Shown piece after piece: positions 5,846 through 13,642 of a stretch of DNA of 34,236 bases. Source of the DNA: an uncultured Geobacteraceae bacterium (lineage in GTDB: Bacteria; Desulfobacterota; Desulfuromonadia; Geobacterales; Pseudopelobacteraceae); the NCBI GenBank assembly GCA_903930585.1, contig CAIYZD010000601.1:1-34236 (forward strand), written 5' to 3'. Numbering within the stretch: the first letter of the stretch is position 1; every line of letters starts with the position of its first letter. Both the position numbers and the translations under genes were made by a program. A model generated the notes under the pieces. It was given only the letters and a program-made list of their open reading frames with translations. It ran no database searches and was not told the origin of the DNA.

Positions 5846-7645
5846 ATGGGATGGCATGAGTTAAAAAAGGTTGCAACCGTAATACTGGTCGCAACGGTCA
5901 TGGCGGGATGCGGCAGCAGCGCGTCAGAAAAAAAACAGGCTCCGGCAGCAAAATCGTACAGTGATCCAACCATGATTACTGACGCGGCAACCCTGAAAGC
6001 ATCACTTGGCACGGCAGGTACCGTTGTTATCGATGCCAGGTCAGCGTCGGAATATAACGCCGGTCACATACCCGGTGCTATAAATTGCATCTGGCAGTCG
6101 TTTGCCACCGTGACAACGGGAAACCCGGGTGATGCGAACTGGGGAGTATTGAAGAGTCCTGCCGAAATCGGAACCGCCCTTGGCAACCTTGGAATTAATG
6201 CCTCCTCTCAGGTTATTGTATATGCGGACGCACCAAATGGGTGGGGCGAGGATGGGCGTATTGTCTGGATGCTTCGGATGGCTGGCGTGGCTCATTCGAA
6301 AATGCTGAACGGTGGCCGTCAGGGATGGCAGAAGGCCGGTTATGGACTTACCACGACGGCATCTGCTGCGCCGGTTCCGGTTACGTTTTCCGTCACTTCG
6401 CTCGACAACGTGTATACCGTCGACCGGACCTGGATTCTGGCCAATATGTCCCGATCGGACGTGAAGATTATTGACGCCCGTGATCCGGAAGAGTATGCCG
6501 GAGCCATTAAGTACGGGGAAGTCCGGGGCGGACATGTGAAAGGGGCTATCTCTCTTCCTTTCAACACGTCGCTTTATACCAATGATCCGGCAAATCCGGG
6601 AATTATCAAGAGTCAGGATGCGTTGGAGACGCTCTTCACCGCAGCGGGAATCAGCAAAACCGATACCATTGTCTGCTATTGCACCAAGGGGATCCGTTCC
6701 GGTCTGATGACCATGATTCTGCGCATGGCCGGGTACAATAAGGCGGTAAACTATGACGCTTCTTTTTACGATTGGGCGGGAGATGCAACGGCTCCCGTTA
6801 CCGCCTATAGCGATCCCGGTATTGTTACATATGCAGGAGTCCTGAACGGCACACTGTCATCCACCGTTGTGCTGGATGCCCGTTCCGCCGCTGATTATGC
6901 CGCAGGCCACATTCCTGGCGCAATCAACGTCATGTGGCAGACCTTTGCAACCGTCTCAACGGGAAGTCCCGGCGACCCTGGCTGGGGTGTGCTGAAAACG
7001 GCGGCGGAAATCGCTTCCCTGCTTGGAGGGCTGGGGATCGACAGCAGCAAGAATGTGGCGGTGTATGCGGGCGCTCCGGTCGGTTGGGGTGAAGATGGCC
7101 GCATTCTCTGGATGTTGAGGATGGCCGGAATAAACAAAGCGCGGATTTTGAACGGAGGGTATCAGGCATGGGTCAACGGTGGATACGCTGTTGACGCCAA
7201 CAGCGTCACACCGGTGTCAACGGCCTTTTCACTGGCTGCGCTTGATGCCACCTATACGGTTGATAAAGCATGGATTATAGCGAATAAATCGAACAGCAAC
7301 GTGAAGATTCTCGACGTCCGCGCCGCAGACGAGTACGCTGGTGCGGTAAAATACGGTGAAAAACGGGGCGGTCATATTCCGGGTGCTATTTCGCTGCCAT
7401 TTGATCAGGCACTTTTTGTCAACAACGGCACTACCCCGGGCTTTTTCAAAACAGCCGAACAGCTTGAAGCAACCTTCAGCGCCATTGGCCTGAAAAAGAG
7501 CGACACCATCGTCAGCTACTGCACCAAAGGAATCCGCTCGGCAGAAATGACCATGGCTCTTCGCATGGCCGGCTATTCAAAAGCGATCAATTACGACGCG
7601 TCATATTATGAATGGGCCGGTGATGCAACTCTTCCGGTTCAGTAG
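5846..7645 (+). CDS. Four-domain rhodanese lipoprotein from internal duplication
   Basis: 599 residues; AAGGAG lies nine bases before the ATG. The signal peptide ends in a lipobox (VMAGC, Cys22). Four rhodanese domains follow as two near-copies of a two-domain unit. Domains 1 and 3 have GWGEDGR in place of the catalytic loop and lack the Cys. Domains 2 and 4 carry CTKGIRS, with Cys279 and Cys559 as expected persulfide residues. Each unit opens with a 'YSDP' segment, then a 'DARSA..Y.AGHIPGAIN' stretch, and ends in 'NYDAS.Y(D/E)WAGDAT'. The two catalytic cysteines are 280 residues apart, equal to one unit. This is roughly twice the size of a usual two-domain sulfurtransferase. It probably transfers sulfane sulfur, or a selenium analogue, in the envelope; the partner is unknown. 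It may be cotranscribed with the outer-membrane protein that follows. Confidence 0.9.
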   Translation: MGWHELKKVATVILVATVMAGCGSSASEKKQAPAAKSYSDPTMITDAATLKASLGTAGTVVIDARSASEYNAGHIPGAINCIWQSFATVTTGNPGDANWGVLKSPAEIGTALGNLGINASSQVIVYADAPNGWGEDGRIVWMLRMAGVAHSKMLNGGRQGWQKAGYGLTTTASAAPVPVTFSVTSLDNVYTVDRTWILANMSRSDVKIIDARDPEEYAGAIKYGEVRGGHVKGAISLPFNTSLYTNDPANPGIIKSQDALETLFTAAGISKTDTIVCYCTKGIRSGLMTMILRMAGYNKAVNYDASFYDWAGDATAPVTAYSDPGIVTYAGVLNGTLSSTVVLDARSAADYAAGHIPGAINVMWQTFATVSTGSPGDPGWGVLKTAAEIASLLGGLGIDSSKNVAVYAGAPVGWGEDGRILWMLRMAGINKARILNGGYQAWVNGGYAVDANSVTPVSTAFSLAALDATYTVDKAWIIANKSNSNVKILDVRAADEYAGAVKYGEKRGGHIPGAISLPFDQALFVNNGTTPGFFKTAEQLEATFSAIGLKKSDTIVSYCTKGIRSAEMTMALRMAGYSKAINYDASYYEWAGDATLPVQ

Positions 7646-7674
7646 TTATATCAACTAATATTTGTCTTGCTTGA

Positions 7675-7704
7675 GAGGGGGCGTCAGTGGTTGACGCCCT
7701 CTTT
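7675..7704 (+). terminator. Weak terminator or attenuator between rhodanese and barrel genes
   Basis: GGGCGTCA (7679-7686) pairs with TGACGCCC (7692-7699), extended by GAG/CTC beyond a two-G bulge. TCTTTACTTC follows, a poor U-tract. It may reduce, but probably does not abolish, readthrough into the genes downstream. Confidence 0.45.
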
Positions 7705-7727
7705 ACTTCACTTTGAGAGGATTTATT

Positions 7728-8567
7728 ATGAAACAACTTGTTCAATCGTCCCTTATTGCCGCACTTTTACTCGTGACATCAACCAGTTCTGTTTTTGCCG
7801 GAGCCTGGACCGCCAAGCAGGGCGCGTTTTATGAAAAGCTGGCCTACAACTACTATTATTCGCACGAAACCTTCAACACTTCCGGAAATCGTACCGGAAC
7901 GCCCAACAACGGCAAATTCACCGATAACAACATCAGCAACTATTTCGAGTATGGAGTTTTTGACAACCTCACCCTTATCAACTCGCTGGCTTACAAATGG
8001 CTGGTGAACGACGATAATTCCCTGCACTCAAAAGGGTACGGTCTGGGTGACGTGGATCTGGGGGTTCGTTACAAACTGCTGGACAGCGACAGGATTGGTA
8101 TCGTTTCCACACAACTGCTGGTAAAGATCCCTGGACCATACGGTTCTTCGGACCCGCTGCCGCTTGGCAACGCCCAGTATGACACGGAACTGCGCCTGCT
8201 GTATGGCCGTTCACTCTACCCGCTGATTCCGGGGTATGGTAACGTGGAGCTCGGTTATCGCTGGAGGGCACAGGACCCATCCGATGAGATTCGCTATCTG
8301 ATTGAATTCGGTGTGGATATTACCAAAAAGGTTTACACACGTGCCAAACTTGACGGTATCATCAGTGTTGATAACGGCAAAAAACTGGATGTCAGCGGCA
8401 ATCCGACCACCACCAACAACTTTGACCTGGGTAAACTTGATCTGACGGTCGGTTACAAAGTAGCGCCTAACTGGGGAGTGGAAGCATCATATGTTCCTGC
8501 TCTCTACGGGCAGAACACCGCCGCCGGATCTACGTATTCCCTGGCGCTGTATTTCAAGACACCATAA
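7728..8567 (+). CDS. Outer-membrane beta-barrel protein
   Basis: 279 residues. GAGAGGA precedes the ATG at 7728; an in-frame ATG at 7713 would overlap that site. The signal peptide is MKQLVQSSLIAALLLVTSTS with cleavage near VFAGA. The mature protein has alternating amphipathic strands and many aromatic residues (YEKLAYNYYYSHE; YFEYGVFDNLTLINSLAYKW; GLGDVDLGVRYKLL; VELGYRWRAQD; LDLTVGYKVAPNWGVEASYV) and ends in the strand YSLALYFKTP. It looks like a 12- or 14-stranded barrel, similar to small Geobacter porin-like 'transporter' proteins. From memory, Geobacter ext clusters also pair rhodanese-like lipoproteins with a barrel, but those include multihaem cytochromes, which are absent here. Likely role: passage of a substrate or product of the rhodaneses. 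Confidence 0.75.
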   Translation: MKQLVQSSLIAALLLVTSTSSVFAGAWTAKQGAFYEKLAYNYYYSHETFNTSGNRTGTPNNGKFTDNNISNYFEYGVFDNLTLINSLAYKWLVNDDNSLHSKGYGLGDVDLGVRYKLLDSDRIGIVSTQLLVKIPGPYGSSDPLPLGNAQYDTELRLLYGRSLYPLIPGYGNVELGYRWRAQDPSDEIRYLIEFGVDITKKVYTRAKLDGIISVDNGKKLDVSGNPTTTNNFDLGKLDLTVGYKVAPNWGVEASYVPALYGQNTAAGSTYSLALYFKTP

Positions 8568-8592
8568 TTGCAGATTTCAGGACATTACCCTT

Positions 8593-10422
8593 ATGAACAG
8601 TACTATTGAAAACAAGTTTCGTCCCGCTCTTCAAGCCCAACTTACGGCTATTCATACCGGCTGTACCAATTGCGGCGAATGCGTGCGGGGGTGCGCCTTT
8701 TTAAAAAAATATGGCACACCAAAGGCCGTTGCCGGAAGTTTTGACGATAATAATCCCGCTTCCCTGGCGCGTGCCTTCGAATGCAGCCTCTGTGGGCTTT
8801 GCTCATTAACCTGCCCGGAGCGGCTTGATCTGGACGGACTGTTCCTGGAGATGCGCCGTGAGGCGGTAGACCGCGGTTTTGGGGATTACAAGGAGCATGC
8901 GCCGCTTGTTACCTACGAACGGTTGGGCACATCCCGTCGCTTCAGCCTGTATCAGCTGCCGCAGGGTTGTACGACGATTTTCTTCCCCGGCTGTTCTTTG
9001 TCCGGTACCCGGCCGGATGGCGTCAACAAGGTATTTGCCGCGCTGAACAAGGTAGATCCGAACGTCGGCATCGTTTTTGACTGTTGTCTGAAGCCGTCTC
9101 ACAGTCTGGGGCGGGAACAGTATGTGAACGCCATGTTCGCCGAAATGAACGATTGGCTCGTGAAGCAGGGGGTAACTGACGTTCTGGTGGCCTGCCCGAA
9201 CTGCCAGGTGATGTTCGATACGTTTGGCCACGGGTTAACGGTGCGGACCGTGTGGGAAGCGCTGGCCGAGTCCGGGTTGCAGCCGGAAAAGATTACCGGT
9301 ACGGTGACAGTCCATGACCCGTGTGTGATCCGTAACTCACTGCCGGTACATGCGGCTGTTCGCGGACTGCTGGTTCGTCAGGGGGTAACCGTTGAAGAGA
9401 TGCCCCATTCCGGGAGAAGCACCGTCTGTTGCGGCAAAGGGGGAGCGGTTGACATGCTTAATCCGGAACTCGCCGCTTCCTGGGGTGAATTGCGCAGGAA
9501 AGAGGCGGACGGCAGGAGAATCATCACCTACTGCGCCGGGTGTGTTCAGGCGTTAGGAGGGCATACGCCGACCAATCATCTGGTCGATCTGCTGTTCTCA
9601 CCCGAGCAGACGCTGGCCGGAAAGAAAAAGGGGGCAGGCGCTCCCCTTACCTATCTGAACCGGCTGCTGCTAAAAAGAGCGTATAAACGCAAGAAAGGAT
9701 ATGCCGTGTCACGAGAACGAACATTTATTCCGGAACAGGGTGCGCAGAAGAAGCGCTCCTGGGTACCGCTGGTTTTTTTAGCACTTCTGGTAGCAGCCGT
9801 TGCCGGGGTACATCTGTCGGGAGCGGCGCAGTATCTTCAGCAGGAGAAGTTGCAGGAGCTGATCGGATCGTATGGCGTACTTGCGCCGGCTATCTATATT
9901 CTGATCTACTCCCTTGCGCCGGTCCTGTTTTTGCCCGGTCTGCCGATCACCATTGTGGGGGGAATCGTTTTTGGACCGTTGTGGGGGGTGGTGTATACCA
10001 TCACCGGTGCAACGATCGGTGCATCCCTGGCCTTTCTGGTAGCACGGTACGGCGCCCGCGACTGGGTGGCGTCAAAGCTGACCGGCCCGAAATGGGAGAA
10101 ACTGGATAGCGAGGTGGCTCAGCACGGCTGGAAAGTGGTGGCCTTTACCCGTCTGATTCCGGCTTTCCCGTTCAATCTGCTCAATTATGCGTTCGGCCTG
10201 ACCAGGATATCGTTTATCCAGTATGCGGTTACTTCATTTCTCTGCATGCTGCCGGCCTGCGTGGCATTCATCGTGTTTTCCAGCTCATTGCTGGGTCTGA
10301 TCACCGGCAAAGTGTCGCCGACCGCTCTGCTTGGCATTGCTCTGGTGCTGCTGGTGTCGCTGATTCCGGTGATATACCGGCGTTTCAAGGGACGGCAACC
10401 GATTGAGACAGCGACTAAGTGA
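8593..10422 (+). CDS. Fe-S/CCG-domain oxidoreductase fused to a TVP38/DedA-type membrane domain
   Basis: 609 residues from the ATG at 8593. Residues 24-34 (CTNCGECVRGC) and 64-74 (CSLCGLCSLTC) are two [4Fe-4S] ferredoxin motifs. Two HdrB/GlpC-type cysteine-rich segments follow: PGCSLSG, FDCCLKPSH and CPNC in the first, and DPCVIR, CCGKGG and CAGC in the second. The first has CCL where CCG is expected. From about 388 to 600 a TVP38/TMEM64 (SNARE-associated/DedA) domain has several membrane helices and the motifs GPLWGVVYTITGATIGASLA and FTRLIPAFPFNLLNYAFGLT. The N-terminal part resembles heterodisulfide reductase or lactate/glycerol-3-phosphate dehydrogenase subunits, which pass electrons to disulfides or quinones. 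TVP38 proteins are often found with ArsS-like radical SAM genes. The fusion suggests a membrane-tethered redox enzyme. The GTG of the next gene overlaps its stop. Confidence 0.88.
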   Translation: MNSTIENKFRPALQAQLTAIHTGCTNCGECVRGCAFLKKYGTPKAVAGSFDDNNPASLARAFECSLCGLCSLTCPERLDLDGLFLEMRREAVDRGFGDYKEHAPLVTYERLGTSRRFSLYQLPQGCTTIFFPGCSLSGTRPDGVNKVFAALNKVDPNVGIVFDCCLKPSHSLGREQYVNAMFAEMNDWLVKQGVTDVLVACPNCQVMFDTFGHGLTVRTVWEALAESGLQPEKITGTVTVHDPCVIRNSLPVHAAVRGLLVRQGVTVEEMPHSGRSTVCCGKGGAVDMLNPELAASWGELRRKEADGRRIITYCAGCVQALGGHTPTNHLVDLLFSPEQTLAGKKKGAGAPLTYLNRLLLKRAYKRKKGYAVSRERTFIPEQGAQKKRSWVPLVFLALLVAAVAGVHLSGAAQYLQQEKLQELIGSYGVLAPAIYILIYSLAPVLFLPGLPITIVGGIVFGPLWGVVYTITGATIGASLAFLVARYGARDWVASKLTGPKWEKLDSEVAQHGWKVVAFTRLIPAFPFNLLNYAFGLTRISFIQYAVTSFLCMLPACVAFIVFSSSLLGLITGKVSPTALLGIALVLLVSLIPVIYRRFKGRQPIETATK

Positions 10423-11189
10423 GTATTTCCACTCCCGACATAGCCCTGATCATTCCTGCAAGAAACGAAGAACTCTCCCTGCCGGGAGTGCTCAGTAAGG
10501 TGCCGTGCCAGATTTCACGGGTCGTGGTGGTTGACAACGGATCTACCGATGGGACGGCCCGGGTTGCTGCCGTGTATGGCGCAACGGTGGTTTCCGAACC
10601 GGTGGCCGGTTACGGCAGAGCATGCCTGGCCGGGTTGGCGGCATTGCGGAATAATCCACCGGATATTGTCGCTTTTGTCGATGCTGACGGGAGTGATGAG
10701 TTGGCATGTCTGCCGGTACTGATCGCCCCGGTAGTTGCCGGAGAGCAGGATTTTGTGCTGGGAGAGAGGATTCCTTCTTCAAGAAAAGCACTCAGTTTTC
10801 AGCAACGCTTTGGGCATCTGCTGGCAACCGGGTTGATCAGGCTGTTCTGGAAACATCGCTACCGTGACCTGGGCCCGATGAGGGTTGTCAGATGGGATGC
10901 TTTGGAGCGCCTGGCTATGACTGACCAGGACTTTGGCTGGACCGTGGAAATGCAGGTACGGGCGATCAGGCAGCGCCTGAAAATTCAGGAAATACCGGTT
11001 CCGTATTATCTCCGGAGTGCGGGTAAATCCAAAATAAGCCGGACAGTATCCGGAACGTTCAAGGCTGGAAGCACAATTCTGTGGGTTATTGGCCGGGAAC
11101 TGGCGTACGAGTTGCGCCGGAACAAACATAAAACAGCAGCGTCCGACAGCGATATCGCCGCCGGAGCAGTGTCATACCAGGAGAAATAA
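10419..11189 (+). CDS. GT2 glycosyltransferase (dolichol-phosphate-mannosyltransferase-like)
   Basis: 256 residues, starting with a GTG that overlaps the preceding TGA (GTGA), so translation is coupled. The GT-A motifs are ALIIPARNEELSLPGVL, VVVDNGSTDGT and the metal-binding VAFVDADGSDEL. Further on are LGERIPSSR, 'DLGPMRVVRWDALERL', DFGWTVEMQVRA and 'IPVPYYLRSAGKSKIS', as in the DPM1-like GT2 branch that transfers sugars from nucleotide sugars to lipid phosphates. No C-terminal membrane segment is convincing. It probably acts at the cytoplasmic face in the same pathway as the other glycosyltransferase and the DUF2064 protein of this series. Confidence 0.88.
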   Translation: MSISTPDIALIIPARNEELSLPGVLSKVPCQISRVVVVDNGSTDGTARVAAVYGATVVSEPVAGYGRACLAGLAALRNNPPDIVAFVDADGSDELACLPVLIAPVVAGEQDFVLGERIPSSRKALSFQQRFGHLLATGLIRLFWKHRYRDLGPMRVVRWDALERLAMTDQDFGWTVEMQVRAIRQRLKIQEIPVPYYLRSAGKSKISRTVSGTFKAGSTILWVIGRELAYELRRNKHKTAASDSDIAAGAVSYQEK

Positions 11190-11191
11190 TC

Positions 11192-12067
11192 ATGCAACAA
11201 ACATTGAAACAATTAATACAGGGGAGAACGGGTGTATCGCGGTTGTTTGCCGCACTGCTTGTGAGTGTGTTACTCTCTTCCGTCAGTATGGCGGCAGACC
11301 TTGGCTTGATCGATGCTGCCTCGTTGAAGGGTAACACGGCAAAATACGTCATTCTTGACGGTCGCTCCAGGGCAGACTGGGAAGCGGGGCATATTCCGGG
11401 AGCTATTCAGTTTTTCTGGGACAGCTATACCCGCACCGATGCCAACGGGGTGAAGTACAGTTCCTTTCCCCCCCAGGAACTGGCCATAGCATTGGCGGCG
11501 CTGGGGATTGATGAAAAGACGCCGCTGGTGGTGTACGGTGACGCCGATAAAAGCTGGGGAAGCGAGGGATATGACGTCTGGCTGTTCTCCTGGCTCGGCC
11601 ACAAAGGGCCGATTCGCTTGCTGAACGGCGGCATTCAGGCCTGGCGCAACCAGAATCTGCCACTGAACAAGGGGGCGGAAAAACCTGCCGCTAAAAAAGC
11701 GCGCTATCAGGTTGATCTCAAATCCAATTTCATTGTCTCAACGGAAGACGTGCAACGTTCGAACGGGGCATACACACTCGTTGACGTTCGCTCGACCTTC
11801 GAGTGGATCAAGGGGAAAATTCCCGGCGCCATCCATATTCCGTGGGAAGATTTCTACACCGGCAAAGACCGCCACCCACTTTCTGCGACAGAACTGAAAA
11901 AACTGTTTGCCAAACATGGCGTGGATACCGGCAAACCGGTGGTCTACTATTGCCTCGGTGGAGTCCGTTCGGCCTACGCCTGGACCGTCCATCAGCTGGC
12001 AGGGTTGCCTGATGCGCGTAACTATAAAGGGAGCTGGGCTGCGTGGGAAAAACGGGCAGGGCAGTGA
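11192..12067 (+). CDS. Exported two-domain rhodanese
   Basis: 291 residues, two bases after the preceding stop, with AGGAG before the ATG. A signal peptide (hydrophobic LFAALLVSVLLSSVSMAA) has no lipobox Cys, so the protein should be soluble in the periplasm. Domain 1 (about 40-165) has LDGRSRADWEAGHIPGAIQF and a loop with KSWGSEGYD instead of the catalytic Cys. Domain 2 (about 175-290) has CLGGVRS, with Cys254 as the expected active Cys, and ends 'NYKGSWAAWEK'. It has the same inactive/active layout as the two lipoproteins at 4389 and 5846, making a third periplasmic sulfurtransferase. Its place inside the glycosyltransferase/radical SAM series ties sulfane sulfur chemistry to that pathway. 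Confidence 0.9.
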   Translation: MQQTLKQLIQGRTGVSRLFAALLVSVLLSSVSMAADLGLIDAASLKGNTAKYVILDGRSRADWEAGHIPGAIQFFWDSYTRTDANGVKYSSFPPQELAIALAALGIDEKTPLVVYGDADKSWGSEGYDVWLFSWLGHKGPIRLLNGGIQAWRNQNLPLNKGAEKPAAKKARYQVDLKSNFIVSTEDVQRSNGAYTLVDVRSTFEWIKGKIPGAIHIPWEDFYTGKDRHPLSATELKKLFAKHGVDTGKPVVYYCLGGVRSAYAWTVHQLAGLPDARNYKGSWAAWEKRAGQ

Positions 12068-12080
12068 GGCGATTTTGAGT

Positions 12081-12114
12081 TGAGGGATGAGGGATGAGGG
12101 ATGAGGGATGAGGG
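12081..12114 (+). repeat. Heptanucleotide tandem repeat (TGAGGGA, five copies)
   Basis: Four perfect copies and one partial copy of TGAGGGA, followed directly by seven T residues. Each unit contains an ATG at the unit junction, so loss or gain of a copy would move these ATGs to other frames. It lies between a rhodanese stop codon and the start of the next gene. Simple repeats of this sort can vary by slippage. It may equally be a neutral repeat in a short intergenic gap. Confidence 0.8.
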
Positions 12115-12134
12115 TTTTTTTGGAATTATCCTGC

Positions 12135-12617
12135 ATGAAAAACAGTACATTGCTGCATATTCTGCTGTCTTCAGCCATGGTGCTTATCACGCTTTCCGTG
12201 GTCTGTCATGCGGCAACCGGCAAAAAGAAACTGCTGCTGTTCGCGAAGGATCCTGTCTCCTGGGCAATTGTCAAGAACGGCGGCAGCGGAAAACTGGTAT
12301 TTTCTGAAGCGTCCGGAGCTTTCACTCTGACGGCGGGCGGGCTGTATCCACGCTCGTCCTATGCTCTGGTCAGGTACGCGGATGTCCCCCCTCACGGAGA
12401 AATCCTGGTCAGGGGAACGAGTGATGCGCGAGGCAGGCTGGAACTGAATGGCGTCTGGCGCAACTGGACCCGGAAATTCTGGCTGGTGGCGGGCGAAGAC
12501 GTGGCGGGAAATGCAGGGGAGGCCGGCTCGTTGCGTGTGTGGCGGCCGGACAGATATCTCTTTGAGGAAAAACCGCTCGGTATTCCCTGTAATTGCCCCG
12601 AGCCGGAGGAACCATAG
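12135..12617 (+). CDS. Small exported protein of unknown function
   Basis: 160 residues from the ATG at 12135; an in-frame ATG at 12108 arises from the heptamer repeat and is less likely. A signal peptide (LLHILLSSAMVLITLSVV, cleavage near CHAA) is followed by a compact mostly-beta domain: KDPVSWAIVKNGGSGKLVFS, 'ALVRYADVPPHGEILVRGTS', 'GRLELNGVWRNWTRKFWLV'. It ends in a CNCPEPEEP tail. The core is like small exported proteins that give a polar or beta-sandwich module in front of metal sites, but I do not recognise a family. It lies two to five bases before the ArsS-like gene, so the two are likely coupled. Partner or substrate is unknown. Confidence 0.7.
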   Translation: MKNSTLLHILLSSAMVLITLSVVCHAATGKKKLLLFAKDPVSWAIVKNGGSGKLVFSEASGAFTLTAGGLYPRSSYALVRYADVPPHGEILVRGTSDARGRLELNGVWRNWTRKFWLVAGEDVAGNAGEAGSLRVWRPDRYLFEEKPLGIPCNCPEPEEP

Positions 12618-12619
12618 TG

Positions 12620-13642
12620 ATGACCGGATTGTTCAGAAACAGGGTAGCAGAAGTGGATGGCCGCTTTACAACATTCAATCGTCTGGAGACGCTCCAGGTA
12701 AATCTGGGGGATCTCTGCAACCTGAGCTGTGCCCACTGTCATCACCATGCGTCGCCGCGCGGCGCCCGGATCATGGGGCGTCCGGTTATGGACCGGATTG
12801 TCGCATTTTTGGTACGTTATCCGGGTCTGACACTTGATATAACCGGTGGCTGTCCGGAGATGAATCCGGATTTCCGGTACTTCATCGAGGGCACCAAGGG
12901 GCGTGCCGCACGTCGTATTGTGCGGAGTAATCTGGCGATTGCCCTTGAACCGGGAATGGAATGGTTGCCCGGTTTTTACCGGGAACAGGGGCTGGTGGTG
13001 ATGGCGTCGCTTCCCTGCTATGAACCGGAAAATGTGGAAAAGCAGCGGGGTGACGGTGTCTTTAGCCGGAGTATCGAAGCGTTGCGTCGCCTCAATAAAC
13101 AGGGGTACGGACGGAATCTGGAACTGCACCTGGTCCATAATCCGGGCAACGGCTCCGTATCCGGTTCACGCGACATGCTGGAACAATACTATCGTAAAGA
13201 GCTGCTCCGGAATTTCGGGATCAGTTTCAGCACACTGCACTGCATGAATAACACTCCTCTTGGGCGTTTTCGGGAGCAACTTGAGCGCAGGGGAACCTAT
13301 CGGCGCTATGTCGAACATCTGATGGAAAAATTCAACCCCGAAGCAACCGGTCAGATCATGTGCCGGACACTGGTCAGTATTGGCTGGGACGGTGGGGTGT
13401 ACAACTGTGACTTCAATCTGGCAGCGGGTTTGCCGCTGATGCGGGGGGATGGCTCACGTGTGGCTATTGACCATATTGACGAGGTGATTGTTGCCGGCAG
13501 CGCCATTTTGATGGCGGAACATTGCTTCAGTTGCACCGCCGGGCAGGGGTCCGGTTGCGGCGGTACCGTAGAATCGGGCGCCACGGCTTCCGTATCGGTG
13601 CAGTGCCATGATCAGGGTGTGGGTACATGCTCCCGGCATTGA
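12620..13642 (+). CDS. ArsS-like radical SAM/Cys-rich domain protein (DUF3641 type)
   Basis: 340 residues. GGAGG at 12605-12609 serves the ATG at 12620 (or a GTG at 12617). The radical SAM cluster is CNLSCAHC (Cys33, Cys37, Cys40), followed by HHHASP. The family signature TLDITGG-xPEMNPDFRYFIE is present. The C-terminal Cys-rich domain contains LHCMNNTPLGRF, IMCRTLVSIGWDGGVYNCDFN and HCFSCTAGQGSGCGG. This matches the arsenosugar-biosynthesis ArsS family (rSAM_SeCys), whose members may be selenoproteins. Here the reading frame has cysteines and no internal TGA. ArsS is thought to make a 5'-deoxyadenosyl-arsenic intermediate after ArsM methylation. No arsM-like gene is seen, so the substrate may differ. 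About 24 residues follow the usual GCGG end, overlapping the next gene by 16 bp. Confidence 0.85.
   Translation: MTGLFRNRVAEVDGRFTTFNRLETLQVNLGDLCNLSCAHCHHHASPRGARIMGRPVMDRIVAFLVRYPGLTLDITGGCPEMNPDFRYFIEGTKGRAARRIVRSNLAIALEPGMEWLPGFYREQGLVVMASLPCYEPENVEKQRGDGVFSRSIEALRRLNKQGYGRNLELHLVHNPGNGSVSGSRDMLEQYYRKELLRNFGISFSTLHCMNNTPLGRFREQLERRGTYRRYVEHLMEKFNPEATGQIMCRTLVSIGWDGGVYNCDFNLAAGLPLMRGDGSRVAIDHIDEVIVAGSAILMAEHCFSCTAGQGSGCGGTVESGATASVSVQCHDQGVGTCSRH

Noticed and set aside
10916-10945. A further TGACTGACCAG...CTGG match to the leader hairpin
   Set aside because: It lies inside the GT2 coding region, lacks the AG-GUC 3' part and has no terminator, so it is probably chance.
12081-12114. Heptamer repeat as a coding repeat
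   Set aside because: The unit is not a multiple of three and begins after a stop codon; it is most simply an intergenic simple repeat.
12719-12745. CxxCH haem-binding-like motif (CAHCH)
   Set aside because: It is part of the radical SAM CxxxCxxC motif of the ArsS-like protein, which has no signal peptide; it is not a c-type cytochrome.
13600-13642. Selenocysteine UGA readthrough at the end of the ArsS-like gene
   Set aside because: No TGA lies in frame before the final stop, all family positions are Cys, and no family sequence or SECIS-like hairpin was evident past the stop.
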